NCBI RefSeq assembly: GCF_001074565.1
Contig: NZ_JUQX01000045.1
Location: 25,406 to 89,405 of the forward strand
DNA from: Streptococcus pseudopneumoniae
GTDB taxonomy: Bacteria > Bacillota > Bacilli > Lactobacillales > Streptococcaceae
Length of the DNA stretch: 64,000 bases
Reading direction: 5' to 3'
How positions within the stretch are numbered: position 1 is the first letter of the stretch; each line of letters starts with the position of its first letter. The notes beneath the pieces were generated by a model. It saw only the letters and a program-made list of their open reading frames with translations. It ran no database searches and had not been told where the DNA came from. The translations under genes were made by a program, and so were the position numbers. Below, piece by piece: positions 49,108 through 58,975 of the stretch.

Positions 49108-51555
49108 TTACACCTCTTTTCGCACAGGTGGTCTGGTATCAAAGGCATGGAGCAGTTCTTCAAATACAGGGTGGAACTGTATCACACCGACACGACCATA
49201 TAAATCACTGATAAGGCATTGCCCGTTTTCCAAATCACGCAATCGCTTCTGATTGTTTTCGTCCTCTGGGTCTACACCAAAAAAGGCTAAGGTCTTTTTA
49301 ATCTCGTTAAGGTCAGTGGAACGAAATGCAAATTTTAAGCCGAGGTTATTTTTCAGTTTTTCATCTAAGAGGTCGTCTGTATTTTGGGTCACGAAATATA
49401 CCCCAGCGTTCATAGCACGACCAGCCCGAACCAGCTTCATAGATAGTGTTTTTCCTTGTGCTACCTGTAAAAAGCTCCATGCTTCGTCTAAATCTACAAT
49501 CTTGAAAATGCTTCGGTCTGTATGGATAAAGTCTAAAGCAAAGGTACTAATGACAATCAGCATAGCAACGGATAAAAGCTCCATAGTGGTATATTCCTCA
49601 AAGGAAGTTTCCTTGTCGGGAAGTACCAAGTCCGCAACCTGTATAATGTTCAGTTGTTTTTCTAAGCTGATAGACTGCTCCACATAACCATTACTGAATA
49701 ATAAATGTGCAAAGTCATAGTCTGTAAAACTTTCGATATGGTCGGCTATACTGGTACTTAGTGGCGTATTCTCAACCCGTAATTCCTCAATCACTTTCAT
49801 CAACCCTCGTACTTCACTATTGGTTACTGCACGAATGGCTTTTCTAAGGATTGGGAAGCGTTCCCCATCACGAGAGGAAATCCCCGTAAGGAATGTCAGA
49901 ATATCAATAGCCAGTGATTCAGAATCTTTGGGATTTTTCATAATCACATAAGGGTCAAGTAAGCCTTTGTTTTTCTCATCAGAAGTCAGAGTGACGATAT
50001 TGATTTCATGGGAAATCTCTGGCAAGGTTTCTTTCCATCTGCCACGTTCTGCTTTTGGGTCTACAATCACTGCTTGTGCCCCATAAAGCACCGCATAATA
50101 GACGATAAGGTTATTCGCAAAGGATTTACCACCACCCAGCGAACCAACAAAAGCCGACGCTAACGCATTGGTTACTGAACCCTTAACCCCTTGACTGGCA
50201 AGAGCAGGTTTCAGATAGACATTGCGTCCAGTATCTAAGCTGTAGCCAACATAAATCCCCTCATTTTCCCCCAGCATTTGAGTAGCACCAAAACCTAAAC
50301 CAGCGAGGAAATCAGAGGTCACGTATTGAATATAATCATTCATATAACGCTTGCTGGCAGGTAAAAATTCTTCATGTAAGCCGAGCATATCCCCAAATGG
50401 TCGTACCAGTTTTACGCTTAAATCGTCATAAAAATCTTTCACTTCATTACAACGACGTTTGAGTTCGTCAAGATCATTTGCTGATACCCTTACCACATAA
50501 GACAGCTTGTACATAGATTCCTTGCTTTGGTCTAAATTGGTTTCCAGCTCATTCACACTTTCCAGAGCTTCCGCCACATTGGAGCTGGTTTCATTATCAC
50601 TTTGCCAAGCGTGGTTATCCAAGTCTTTCAGTTCTTTCTTTTTATTGCGGACAGTAGATAGGGCTTTACGATTCGCTACAATTTCCACATTCATTGACGT
50701 ATCAATCGGGAATGTAAATTGCTGTTGCTGGTAGTAGAAGATTTCAGAGGACGGGAAGTCCAGTTCTCCGACAATGCTGTTAATGGTAAAGTAAGCTACA
50801 TAGACGGTTTCATCTTCCTGCTGGATTTTCAAATATCGCTGTTTTTCTTCCACCAAACAGCGAGTAGGCTTAATCAAGTCATAGTATTTAATCAGCGTTT
50901 CATTATCCAGCTTTTTCTTTGATAGATGGTACTCATACTCTTCATAGGCAGTGCCTGTCTGTCCGTAAAGGTGTTCAATCAGATAGCCGAAGTCGTCCTT
51001 ATCTAACCTGCGGATTTTGAAACGACGAGAGATTTTATTTTCTAAGAGCTTTTCCATCTTCTGAAAACGCAGGATTTCATCATTACTCATACTAACAAAA
51101 TCGCCCATCAGCTTATGGTTCACATCATAGACAAAATCAGACAAAGCATTTTTTGCTTCAACGGTAAGACTTTTCATAGAAAACTCCTGATCGTTGAGAA
51201 GCAACTTAAAGCCGATAAAGAAACGGTAGTTCACTTGATTTTCGCCAATCATGGATATTAAAGCGTCTGTCTGTTGGTCGATTTTGTCATAGGCAACCGC
51301 TTTGAGCTTGCCAGTGACTTCATTTTTGGAACGCTCTTGTGCAGAACGTATGCTGGATTCTGTACTGATTTGTAAAGCATGAATTTTGCCATCACGATTT
51401 TGTGCGATAAGCTGTCTGAAAGAATCATGCACTTGTATTTTCTGTTCTGGACTTAGAAATGAGTAATTGTAAGGAACAAGCTCATAGTAAGCATAACATT
51501 CCCCGTCTGTATTCCAGACGAGATTGTTTTCAATGTATTTAATTGGATATGCCAT
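49108..51555 (-). CDS. Tn916 Orf16, VirB4-like conjugation ATPase
   Basis: An 815-residue ATPase powering transfer. Walker A is FVGSLGGGKSFANNL and Walker B is KIVDLDEAWSFL. The start MAYPIKYIE at 51555 follows AGGAG at normal spacing; a frame to 51606 overlaps orf17 further without support. Confidence 0.95.
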   Translation of the reverse strand: MAYPIKYIENNLVWNTDGECYAYYELVPYNYSFLSPEQKIQVHDSFRQLIAQNRDGKIHALQISTESSIRSAQERSKNEVTGKLKAVAYDKIDQQTDALISMIGENQVNYRFFIGFKLLLNDQEFSMKSLTVEAKNALSDFVYDVNHKLMGDFVSMSNDEILRFQKMEKLLENKISRRFKIRRLDKDDFGYLIEHLYGQTGTAYEEYEYHLSKKKLDNETLIKYYDLIKPTRCLVEEKQRYLKIQQEDETVYVAYFTINSIVGELDFPSSEIFYYQQQQFTFPIDTSMNVEIVANRKALSTVRNKKKELKDLDNHAWQSDNETSSNVAEALESVNELETNLDQSKESMYKLSYVVRVSANDLDELKRRCNEVKDFYDDLSVKLVRPFGDMLGLHEEFLPASKRYMNDYIQYVTSDFLAGLGFGATQMLGENEGIYVGYSLDTGRNVYLKPALASQGVKGSVTNALASAFVGSLGGGKSFANNLIVYYAVLYGAQAVIVDPKAERGRWKETLPEISHEINIVTLTSDEKNKGLLDPYVIMKNPKDSESLAIDILTFLTGISSRDGERFPILRKAIRAVTNSEVRGLMKVIEELRVENTPLSTSIADHIESFTDYDFAHLLFSNGYVEQSISLEKQLNIIQVADLVLPDKETSFEEYTTMELLSVAMLIVISTFALDFIHTDRSIFKIVDLDEAWSFLQVAQGKTLSMKLVRAGRAMNAGVYFVTQNTDDLLDEKLKNNLGLKFAFRSTDLNEIKKTLAFFGVDPEDENNQKRLRDLENGQCLISDLYGRVGVIQFHPVFEELLHAFDTRPPVRKEV

Positions 51556-51931
51556 AAAATTCACTCCTAACTGCTGTAATGGCTTCTTGTGGCTGGTTTC
51601 TGCCAAGCGTTACTTTTTTTCCTGCATAGGTCAGCTTTGGTCGCAGTGCATAAGCAATGACAGACTTCAAAAATCCATAAGACTTTTTACCATCAAAAGT
51701 TTTTGTAGACATAAACCATGTGAAAGCCACAGGAATCCCAAAGTATTTGAGAAATGCTCCCTCTATCATGGAAAGAGGGGGCAAGTTGCCAAGTATCATC
51801 ACTGCAAAGAGTGACACGACAAACCATGTCATTTGCGTAAAGGTTATGGGAAACGGAAGTCTAAAATCATTGATAGAATACAGTACCTTTTCCACAGACC
51901 AGATACTGGTATAGCTTCGTATTTTCTTCAT
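51539..51931 (-). CDS. Tn916 Orf17, TcpE-like conjugation protein
   Basis: A 130-residue protein with two membrane helices and a basic C-terminus. The start MKKIRSYTSIW at 51931 has AAAGGA upstream. A longer frame to 52045 would run into ardA in another frame and is not supported. Confidence 0.9.
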   Translation of the reverse strand: MKKIRSYTSIWSVEKVLYSINDFRLPFPITFTQMTWFVVSLFAVMILGNLPPLSMIEGAFLKYFGIPVAFTWFMSTKTFDGKKSYGFLKSVIAYALRPKLTYAGKKVTLGRNQPQEAITAVRSEFYGISN

Positions 51932-52019
51932 GTAATCAATCCTTTCATAAAAAATAGGGGTAGCTGATTGAGCCACCCCGTAAAATAGAAAATCTGCCAG
52001 TAGTAATGTACCGACAGAT

Positions 52020-52517
52020 TTAATAGACGATTTCAAAAATCCCATGATTGGTTGAGATAAACGTTCCTGAAAGGTCTAAATCCCGACCATAGGCTTGATA
52101 ATCAATATAGTTTTGAAGACTAGCTGGTACTTCGCCTAAAGCACCCGTTTCTTCAATGTAGTAGCGTGCCACGTCATACATATCATCACAATCGGAATGA
52201 ATGATAATATCCTCTTGATGTTCGCTTAGTTCTTCAATGCTTGAAAAATGAGTGAGCAGAGCAGATAGCTCCGATTGTAATTCTTCGGGTAATTCCGATA
52301 CCATTTCCCATAGTCGATTGAGTTCGCCAATGGAAGTGTATTCGTCAACCGTAAAGGGTAACTCGTAGTCATGAATGGCGTATTCCTCATATTCATCATT
52401 CAAGCCGATTTTCTCTTTGACTTCCTCAAAGTCAATGGGAAAGGTAAACCACGCACCGACCAATTCGCCCTCATTGTATTTGCCTAAATTCGCAATATAG
52501 ACTTGCATATCGTCCAT
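52020..52517 (-). CDS. ardA: Antirestriction protein ArdA (Orf18)
   Basis: A 165-residue acidic DNA-mimic protein (about a quarter Asp/Glu) beginning MDDMQVYIANLGKYNEGEL. It inhibits type I restriction enzymes during entry. It protects the element in new hosts. Confidence 0.97.
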   Translation of the reverse strand: MDDMQVYIANLGKYNEGELVGAWFTFPIDFEEVKEKIGLNDEYEEYAIHDYELPFTVDEYTSIGELNRLWEMVSELPEELQSELSALLTHFSSIEELSEHQEDIIIHSDCDDMYDVARYYIEETGALGEVPASLQNYIDYQAYGRDLDLSGTFISTNHGIFEIVY

Positions 52518-52633
52518 ATATTCACGTCCTTTCTTTGTAGAGATTCAAAAATCCCTACCGCACTTCGTTTGGTGTACCATTCCTTTGCGGAACATAAGAA
52601 AACCACTTATATTCCACAAAAGAACGGTTTTAT

Positions 52634-52855
52634 TTAAGCACCAATAATGCGATTGAATAGCTCTAGTAAAATGTCTTTTACTCCAGCAGCGTTGAAGACT
52701 AAGCCAACCGCAATAATCGCAATAATTAAAAAGCCAATCAGTTTGCTAAACTCACGCTTGAAGCCAAGATACAAGCCAATCACAACGATTGCTAAAAGCA
52801 CCAGTGATTGAGCGTTTGATAGAAACCAGTTATAAAGGTTTTGTCCAAAATTCAT
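52634..52855 (-). CDS. Tn916 Orf19, small membrane protein
   Basis: A 73-residue protein with two transmembrane helices (VLLAIVVIGLYLGF and FLIIAIIAVGLVF). It is conserved in Tn916-like elements within the conjugation operon; role in the channel is likely. Confidence 0.9.
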   Translation of the reverse strand: MNFGQNLYNWFLSNAQSLVLLAIVVIGLYLGFKREFSKLIGFLIIAIIAVGLVFNAAGVKDILLELFNRIIGA

Positions 52856-52897
52856 AAAAATGTTCTCCTCTCTATATTCAATGAATTTGTATTTGAG

Positions 52898-54103
52898 TTA
52901 TTTTTTTGTTGTTATCACGTCCTGTTCTTTTACTGACTGTTGCTTCAAAATCTGCTTGTGTCGGTCTGTCAGTTTCGCATGGTCGAGAATGTCTTTTACA
53001 ACCTGCGTCTGGTTGATTTCATCAAGTTTAATCGCAACCTTTAAGGTCGGGGCAACTTGATGAGATAGCCAGTTCAGCGTCCTTTGGAAGGAGTAAGGCT
53101 CTGGTTTTGTGGTTAGTTTTAATCGTTCACGATTGTTCCCAATAAACCAAGCCCATTCTTCATTCAGTTTCCAATCAGAACGAGGTTTGGAATCGTCTTT
53201 ATCTACAAAACGGATATACCGATTGATAATTTTAAAGGCGGTATGCTCTGGATTGTCATAGACGAGTAAATCACGGACTGCATAATAGGCACGCTCATTT
53301 TTCAATCGAATCTCAAAACGGTTTTTTACTTCTGCGTCTTCAATGGGAATATCATTTTTCTTGTACTGCTCGTAGTCCTTTTCATAGATACAGAAATAAA
53401 CTTCACTTTGTAATGAACCGATATAGAGGGTGTTTCCCATACATTCCTTTTCCTCTTTGCGTACCAGTTCGCCACTGCGATAGCTTTTAAAACTGCGGAA
53501 GACGGAGATACATTCTTCCTGTTGGCACTTTTCAGTGAGTACAGGGATATTCAAAATCCCTGTCTTATCGTTAATGGCAAGGTCAAGGCGTTTCATCACA
53601 CCGCCAGCCACCAAAACGTCCATAAAGAACTCATACCAGCTTCTTTGTTGTGCCAGAAGATAGCTTTCAAATTGTCTGCACCCACGACCTTTCAATTCCA
53701 CCAGAACTCCTTTGTCCAGTTCATGGGAGCAAAGGACGAATATGTCGCCTAAAGCATAATGCTCTGAATAAGAATAGAAACCATAGTCCTCATGAAGAAA
53801 ATAGGACAGTTTCAGTTGTAAGATGTTTTCGACCACCTGCTGTACGTCTGTTGTCGGAAAGCGAATCCTTACATAATCAAACAGCATTTCAAGGGGAGCG
53901 TCGGGATTGAAGCGTTCCAGAGCTTCCCAAAGGGACTGCTGTAAATCCTCTGATGGCTTGACTTTTCCTGTTTCAATATCGCTTAGATACTGCCTTGTAA
54001 TACCAGTCGCAACAGCTAAACGGTTTTGAGATAGTCCATAAGCCAAGCGTTTTTCTTTTAAATGCTGTAACCAAGTTTGTTCATTCAGTAAAAATCCCTC
54101 CAA
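52898..54103 (-). CDS. Relaxase MobT (Orf20)
   Basis: A 401-residue replication-initiator-like relaxase. The N-terminal HTH (RLAYGLSQNRLAVATGI) precedes a Rep_trans domain. It nicks oriT, just upstream of it, and starts rolling-circle transfer and replication. The start at 54103 is a Met with QTWLQHL nearby; a Leu/Met variation of a few codons is possible. Confidence 0.95.
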   Translation of the reverse strand: MEGFLLNEQTWLQHLKEKRLAYGLSQNRLAVATGITRQYLSDIETGKVKPSEDLQQSLWEALERFNPDAPLEMLFDYVRIRFPTTDVQQVVENILQLKLSYFLHEDYGFYSYSEHYALGDIFVLCSHELDKGVLVELKGRGCRQFESYLLAQQRSWYEFFMDVLVAGGVMKRLDLAINDKTGILNIPVLTEKCQQEECISVFRSFKSYRSGELVRKEEKECMGNTLYIGSLQSEVYFCIYEKDYEQYKKNDIPIEDAEVKNRFEIRLKNERAYYAVRDLLVYDNPEHTAFKIINRYIRFVDKDDSKPRSDWKLNEEWAWFIGNNRERLKLTTKPEPYSFQRTLNWLSHQVAPTLKVAIKLDEINQTQVVKDILDHAKLTDRHKQILKQQSVKEQDVITTKK

Positions 54104-54109
54104 TCAAAA

Positions 54110-54280
54110 AGGCGTATGTCAACTTTTAAAGCCCATTTGACATACGCTGAAATTTTGTAAATCCCTTGTAACCAAAGGATTTTCTAATGTTTTTTTGACT
54201 GTTTCCTGTCGATTTGTACCCCCCTGTTAGATACGGGGGGTTAAGTGCTGGCGTGGCTATTGCCACACCAGCCAGCAAGA
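54110..54280. other. Tn916 origin of transfer (oriT)
   Basis: Between orf20 and orf21, inverted repeats are dense: GCGTATGTCAA with TTGACATACGC (54113-54160), ACCCCCCTGT with ACGGGGGGT (54216-54241) and GCTGGCGTGGC with GCCACACCAGC (54248-54274). This matches the known position of Tn916 oriT. Confidence 0.9.
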
Positions 54281-55666
54281 TCAGTCCACACCTGCGACTT
54301 CCGCTTCGCACGTCGCCTGCGTGGACTGTCTGCTGTTGGATAACTTTTTAATTTCCTCCAAGAAATCATATCCTTTTGGTACAAGGGGAGTATAAAACTC
54401 TGATATGACACTTGTTCCTACATCAACATAGCCACGACCTTTGATTCGCTTTAAGAAGAAATCCTTTTGTACGTCACTGCCAAACATCATGCCATAGCCC
54501 ATTTCAGACATACGACCTAAAGCCACTCTGAAATTAAACTGATCACGGATTCCGTCGCCTAAATATTTTGCGTCTGGACGTTGACAAGCCAGTATTAGAA
54601 AGAAGCCAGCTTGACGACCTAACATGACAATCTGTTTCAGCTTATTCATAACTGCGGTGTTTTCTTTTGTTCCCAGCATTTCCATGAAAGCGACGTATTC
54701 ATCAAAGATTAAGAAGTGTGCCGGGAGACCTAAGTAAGCATAATTTTTGCCAGTCTTATAGTTCTTCATCTGCTTCATTTCCTCACTACGTTTCATCATT
54801 TCTTCATAGAATGTTTCAATGCAAGAAAGCAAGTCTTCTTTTCTATAGTAGACATTTGCCATCACAGAACCTAAGTCCGCAAGGTCAGCATTTTTCGGGT
54901 CAAGAATATACAGTTTTGAATCTGTATGAAGCAAGGCTTCAATCAGTGTCAGTATAAAGTAAGTTTTACCGCCACCTGTACCACCAGCAATCAACATATG
55001 AGGGAGCTTATCATATTCCCACCATACGTTTTTCATTAAGCGAAGTTTACCATCTTTAGCTTCTACTTCATCAATAGAAATACGACTGGCTATGGTGTCA
55101 TAGAGCAAAGTATATTCCACATAGGAATCCTTTAACTCTTTATCCGTCAGCTCACAGTACAAGCCACTCTCTAATTTCTTTTCCAAGTGTAAGAGTTGGT
55201 CTTGATATTTTCCCAGCGTGATTTCCACCCGTATCTGTATCAAGCCATTTTTAAGTCGATAATACATTTTAGGGAAGTAGGTTATCTTTTCCTTTGTACG
55301 ACCAGCACTATCTTTAAAGAAACCCTCTGTTTTGACCTGTTCAGATTCATACCACTTGTTTTCAAGTATCATCTTTGCCAGTTTTTGACGGTGGTAAAGT
55401 TGTTTAACCGTATCATAGCGAACCCGTTTGAATACAAACGCTACCAGCAAGCAGATAAGAATTGCGACACTGAAACTGATAATTAAATAGGGAATGTCAA
55501 TCTTATCTGCTTGTGATAGGTTAAAATCCTGCCAGTTGATCTGCTGGATTGTCTTCACATGAAACAGTCCGACAACCAGCAGGAAAACAGGCAGGAGTGA
55601 CGCTATCGTAAAATGAAAGACTAAATCTTTACCAGATGGGCGAATCCTTTTACCACGCTGTTTCAT
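54281..55666 (-). CDS. Tn916 Orf21, FtsK-like coupling protein (TcpA)
   Basis: A 461-residue protein with two N-terminal membrane helices and a FtsK/SpoIIIE ATPase domain: Walker A AGGTGGGKTYF near residue 232 and Walker B FLIFDEYVAF. It links the MobT-DNA complex to the transfer channel. Confidence 0.96.
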   Translation of the reverse strand: MKQRGKRIRPSGKDLVFHFTIASLLPVFLLVVGLFHVKTIQQINWQDFNLSQADKIDIPYLIISFSVAILICLLVAFVFKRVRYDTVKQLYHRQKLAKMILENKWYESEQVKTEGFFKDSAGRTKEKITYFPKMYYRLKNGLIQIRVEITLGKYQDQLLHLEKKLESGLYCELTDKELKDSYVEYTLLYDTIASRISIDEVEAKDGKLRLMKNVWWEYDKLPHMLIAGGTGGGKTYFILTLIEALLHTDSKLYILDPKNADLADLGSVMANVYYRKEDLLSCIETFYEEMMKRSEEMKQMKNYKTGKNYAYLGLPAHFLIFDEYVAFMEMLGTKENTAVMNKLKQIVMLGRQAGFFLILACQRPDAKYLGDGIRDQFNFRVALGRMSEMGYGMMFGSDVQKDFFLKRIKGRGYVDVGTSVISEFYTPLVPKGYDFLEEIKKLSNSRQSTQATCEAEVAGVD

Positions 55667-55694
55667 GCGAAAAAGTCTCCTTTCTACCTAGCGA

Positions 55695-56081
55695 CTATTT
55701 GTCTTGTGTCGGTTCTTTCTTTGCTTGTGGTTGAGCTTTGAATGAACTAGAATCCTTTGTCAGCACAATATCGTCTGCCTTGATATACCAGTCAACATCT
55801 GCTCCTTGATAGGTGGCAGTAGCAACGGTGTCCGCAATGGGATTGATAAGTTCCACCCGTGCGTTATAATCAAACTCTTTCAAAGGCACGCTGGCAGGAA
55901 TACTTACTTGAATCATGCGTCCTTGTCCTTTGGATTTTAAGTCATAGGTACGTTCCTTGATTTCATCTGAAACCGACCCGTCTTCATTTTGGATTCTCAC
56001 TTCACGACGTAGAGCAGAGAATTTCAATTCTCCAAAAGTCGTGTCTTTATCTAATACAATGCCATTTGCTAATCTCATCAT
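55695..56081 (-). CDS. Tn916 Orf22
   Basis: A 128-residue protein (DUF961-type) related to Orf23. Start MMRLANGIV at 56081 after a purine-rich ribosome site. It is a conserved conjugation-operon protein that may act in element replication as a helicase processivity partner. Confidence 0.9.
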   Translation of the reverse strand: MMRLANGIVLDKDTTFGELKFSALRREVRIQNEDGSVSDEIKERTYDLKSKGQGRMIQVSIPASVPLKEFDYNARVELINPIADTVATATYQGADVDWYIKADDIVLTKDSSSFKAQPQAKKEPTQDK

Positions 56082-56096
56082 TTTTCCTCTCTTTCT

Positions 56097-56411
56097 TTAT
56101 TCTTTTATCATGTCGTCAGCATGTAAAAGGTAATTTGTAAAACCACGAGTGCCGATTTTGTAGCCCTCTGCGGTAATACGTGGATTGACTAACTTCACAC
56201 GTTCCTCAAAGCCGAAATGTTTTTCGCCAGCTTCAGCAGGAAGCACCACCACAATATCATCTGCTCTTTGAACATCAGAATAGAGATTATAGCTTCTTGA
56301 TAAGACAGTTAGCCGTCCGTTGATTCTTCGCTGAACGACTTTATCCTCGCCAGCAAATTCTAAATTGCCGAATGTTTTTTCCATGTTGGGAATCACAAAT
56401 TTAAGTTCCAT
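56097..56411 (-). CDS. Tn916 Orf23
   Basis: A 104-residue DUF961-type protein, paralogous to Orf22 (shared GNLEF and ERVKLVNP motifs). It sits 15 bp upstream of orf22 in the same operon. Confidence 0.9.
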   Translation of the reverse strand: MELKFVIPNMEKTFGNLEFAGEDKVVQRRINGRLTVLSRSYNLYSDVQRADDIVVVLPAEAGEKHFGFEERVKLVNPRITAEGYKIGTRGFTNYLLHADDMIKE

Positions 56412-56433
56412 ATTTTTACCTATCCTTTCTTTT

Positions 56434-56508
56434 TTATTGGCTGAATGAATGTTTGATGGTCTTAAAGAGTGGGGAACGACCTTTTGATTCTTGATTTTTT
56501 GTTTTCAT
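56434..56508 (-). CDS. Short Tn916 Orf24-like peptide
   Basis: A 24-residue basic peptide (MKTKNQESKGRSPLFKTIK...) preceded by GGAAGTGAAC, at the head of the conjugation operon. It may be a leader peptide. Confidence 0.5.
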   Translation of the reverse strand: MKTKNQESKGRSPLFKTIKHSFSQ

Positions 56509-56652
56509 AAGTTCACTTCCTTTCAAAATCGGGTAAAAAAATAGACACCTCATTTTTTGAAGTGTCTACCTATTAAATATTCAAATTTTATTGGAAGTAT
56601 CTTTATATCTTCACTTTTCAAGGATAAATCGTCGTATCAAAGCTCATTCATA

Positions 56653-56674
56653 AGTAGTAAATTAGTAGTAAATT
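56653..56674. repeat. Tandem Tn916 integrase arm sites
   Basis: AGTAGTAAATT is repeated directly (56653-56663, 56664-56674) near the orf24 end, matching the copy at 38864. Confidence 0.82.
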
Positions 56675-56768
56675 GAGTGGTTTTGACCTTGATAAAGTGT
56701 GATAAGTCCAGTTTTTATGCGGATAAATAGATTTTTATGCTATTTTTAAGATAAAAATAGGTCAAAAG

Positions 56769-56797
56769 TTTCAAAATTTTTAGAAATAGCGTATAAT
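56769..56797 (+). promoter_or_regulatory. Promoter of 5'-nucleotidase gene at Tn916 junction
   Basis: TATAAT (56792-56797) with a weak -35 TTTCAA (56769-56774) at 17 bp. The -35 lies only about 15 bp from the Tn916 end, so upstream activator sites may have been displaced by the insertion. Confidence 0.6.
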
Positions 56798-56831
56798 ATA
56801 AAAGAGAAAAAGAAAAGAAAGGGATTTTAAA

Positions 56832-58883
56832 ATGAACAAACGTTCTTTGTTACCTGTCTTATCGACAGCCCTGTTAGCTCCAGCCTTCTTAGCTGGACAA
56901 GTATACGCTGAAGAAGCAACAACTCCTGCAGAAAGTTCAGCTGTTGTAGCGACTCCTGCTACGTCGGCGACTCCAGCTCCTGTTGAGAGCCCTGCGGTAC
57001 CGGAAACTTCGGAAACTTCAGAAGCGGTTGCACCTGCAGAAACTCCGTCAGCTCCTGCTGAATCTCCTAAAAGCGAAGAAAAGGACACCGTTATCTTACA
57101 CACTAATGATGTCCATGGTCGTATTGTAGAGGAAAAAGGAGTAATTGGAGATGCCAAGTTAGCGACTGTCATTGAGCAGGAGCGTGCAAAATCAAATCAA
57201 AATACTCTGGTTGTTGACGCGGGAGACGCTTTCCAAGGTTTACCGATTTCCAACTCTACTAAGGGTGAAGCACGCGCTGAAATTCTCAATCAGATGCAGT
57301 ATGATGCCATGGCAGTAGGAAACCATGAGTTTGACTTTGGTCTTGATGAAGTTAAAAAATACAAGGAAATCTTGAAATTCCCATTACTTAGTTCAAATAC
57401 CTACGTCAATGGTGCTCGTCTCTTTGAAGCTTCCACAATCGTTGATAAAGATAAGACTGTGGAAGGTGATGAGTTTGTTGTAATCGGCGTGACAACACCT
57501 GAAACTGCTACAAAAACCCACCCTAAAAACATTAAAGGGGTAACTTTTACAGATCCAATCTCTGAAGTCAATAAGGTCATCGAAGAAGTTCAAGCCAAGG
57601 CTCGTGCAGAAGGTAAGGACTACAAACACTATGTTGTGCTTGCTCACTTGGGTGTAGATACCACAACTCCAGTCGAGTGGCGTGGTTCAACCTTGGCAGA
57701 AGCTCTCTCTAAAAATCCTCGTTTGAAAGGGAAACGCGTAACAGTAATCGACGGTCACTCTCATACAGTAGAATCAACGACCTATGGAGATAATGTTACC
57801 TATAACCAGACGGGAAGCTACCTTCATAATGTAGGAAAAATCACCTACAAATCACGTCAGCTTTTGGGCAATCCAACTCAGATTCCGGCTGCTGATGCTA
57901 AAAAATTACCAGCTAATCCTACAGTTGAAAAACTAGTCAAAGACATTAAACAAAAATACGATGCTGAAAATGCTGTTGAAGTCGTTTCAAACAGCCCTGT
58001 AGAACTAAACGGTGATCGTGAAAATGTTCGGGTTCGTGAAACTAACCTCGGAAACGTCGTAGCGGACTCCCTCTATCAGTATGGTCAAACAGGATTTAGC
58101 CATCCGACAGACATCGCTGTGACAAATGGTGGTGGCTTGCGTGAAACCATTGCAAAAGGCAAACCAATCACTAAAGGAAATGTCATAGCTGTTCTTCCGT
58201 TTGGAAATACCATCTCACAAATCCAAGTGACTGGGCAACAAGTTTTGGATATGTTTGAAAAGTCACTCGGCTCTATCTTGCAGGTCGATAAGGATGGCAA
58301 GAAGGTCTTGGATGAGAACGGCCAACCATTGCTAGAACCAAGTGGTGGCTTCTTGCAAGTTTCAGGTGTGAAGGTCTACTATGATACTAATCTACCATCA
58401 GGAAAACGTGTCTTGGCCATCCAGGTCAAAAACCGCACGACTGGTCGTTATGATCTCCTAGACCTCGCAAAAACTTACTATCTTGCAACCAATGATTTCC
58501 TAGCTGCGGGTGGTGATGGCTACACTATGTTGGGTGGCGCTCGTGAAGAAGGCCCATCTATGGATGCTGCCTTTGAAGAGTATCTGAAAACCGCTGATTT
58601 GACCCAGTATGAAAAGATTAATCCGAACTCACGGACGATTTCTGTGGACTCTACAACTTTTAGTCTGCCGGTAGAAACGCCTCAAACGAATGCGGCTGCT
58701 AACGATGCGACTACAAATGTGCCATTGACTTATGAGGTGGCAGGTCAATTTAGCAAGAAAGCAGTTGTCTCAGAAAAAGCCCTCCCAAATACAGGAAGCG
58801 AACAGTCCATCTTCTTGCTCTTAATGGGAATGGTAGCTGGTTTGGCAGGTATCTTGTCGAGTCGAAAACCAAAGCAAAAATAG
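56832..58883 (+). CDS. Cell-wall-anchored 5'-nucleotidase
   Basis: A 683-residue surface enzyme. It has a signal peptide ending about VYAEEA, an Ala/Pro/Thr-rich linker, a metallophosphatase domain (LHTNDVHGR, VVDAGDAFQG, GNHEFDFG, DGHSH) and a 5'-nucleotidase C-terminal domain with DFLAAGGDGY. It ends in an LPNTG sorting signal. It probably dephosphorylates extracellular nucleotides, giving nucleosides for uptake and adenosine that can dampen immunity. Confidence 0.93.
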   Translation: MNKRSLLPVLSTALLAPAFLAGQVYAEEATTPAESSAVVATPATSATPAPVESPAVPETSETSEAVAPAETPSAPAESPKSEEKDTVILHTNDVHGRIVEEKGVIGDAKLATVIEQERAKSNQNTLVVDAGDAFQGLPISNSTKGEARAEILNQMQYDAMAVGNHEFDFGLDEVKKYKEILKFPLLSSNTYVNGARLFEASTIVDKDKTVEGDEFVVIGVTTPETATKTHPKNIKGVTFTDPISEVNKVIEEVQAKARAEGKDYKHYVVLAHLGVDTTTPVEWRGSTLAEALSKNPRLKGKRVTVIDGHSHTVESTTYGDNVTYNQTGSYLHNVGKITYKSRQLLGNPTQIPAADAKKLPANPTVEKLVKDIKQKYDAENAVEVVSNSPVELNGDRENVRVRETNLGNVVADSLYQYGQTGFSHPTDIAVTNGGGLRETIAKGKPITKGNVIAVLPFGNTISQIQVTGQQVLDMFEKSLGSILQVDKDGKKVLDENGQPLLEPSGGFLQVSGVKVYYDTNLPSGKRVLAIQVKNRTTGRYDLLDLAKTYYLATNDFLAAGGDGYTMLGGAREEGPSMDAAFEEYLKTADLTQYEKINPNSRTISVDSTTFSLPVETPQTNAAANDATTNVPLTYEVAGQFSKKAVVSEKALPNTGSEQSIFLLLMGMVAGLAGILSSRKPKQK

Positions 58884-58900
58884 GTTAAATTTCATATCTA

Positions 58901-58950
58901 GAAGAGTCTAGGGAAACGTTTTTACGCCTTTTTCCCTTGACTCTTTTTTG
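58901..58950 (+). terminator. Terminator after 5'-nucleotidase
   Basis: AAGAGTCTAGGGAAA pairs with TTTCCCTTGACTCTT and is followed by T6. Confidence 0.85.
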
Positions 58951-58955
58951 GTTTA

Positions 58956-58975
58956 TGATATAATTAACCAGTAAA
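58956..58975 (+). promoter_or_regulatory. adc operon promoter with AdcR box
   Basis: The extended -10 TGA-TATAAT (58956-58964) overlaps TTAACCAGTAAA (58964-58975), close to the AdcR consensus TTAACNNGTTAA. Zinc-dependent autorepression is expected. A hairpin GCTATCT/AGATAGC (58985-59015) follows in the leader. Confidence 0.82.

Larger units (their letters stand above)
38735..56755. mobile_element. Tn916-type integrative and conjugative element with tet(M)
   Basis: The length of about 18.0 kb and the complete gene order (int, xis, orf8, orf7, orf9, KTR protein, tet(M), orf13-orf24) match Tn916. The int end lies on the left and conjugation genes read leftward. The A/T-rich ends (TTTTTATATTTTC near 38739 and GCTATTTTTAAG near 56742) were placed by resemblance; the exact junctions and coupling bases are uncertain by about 15 bp. 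No extra insertion such as an erm cassette is seen. Confidence 0.95.
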
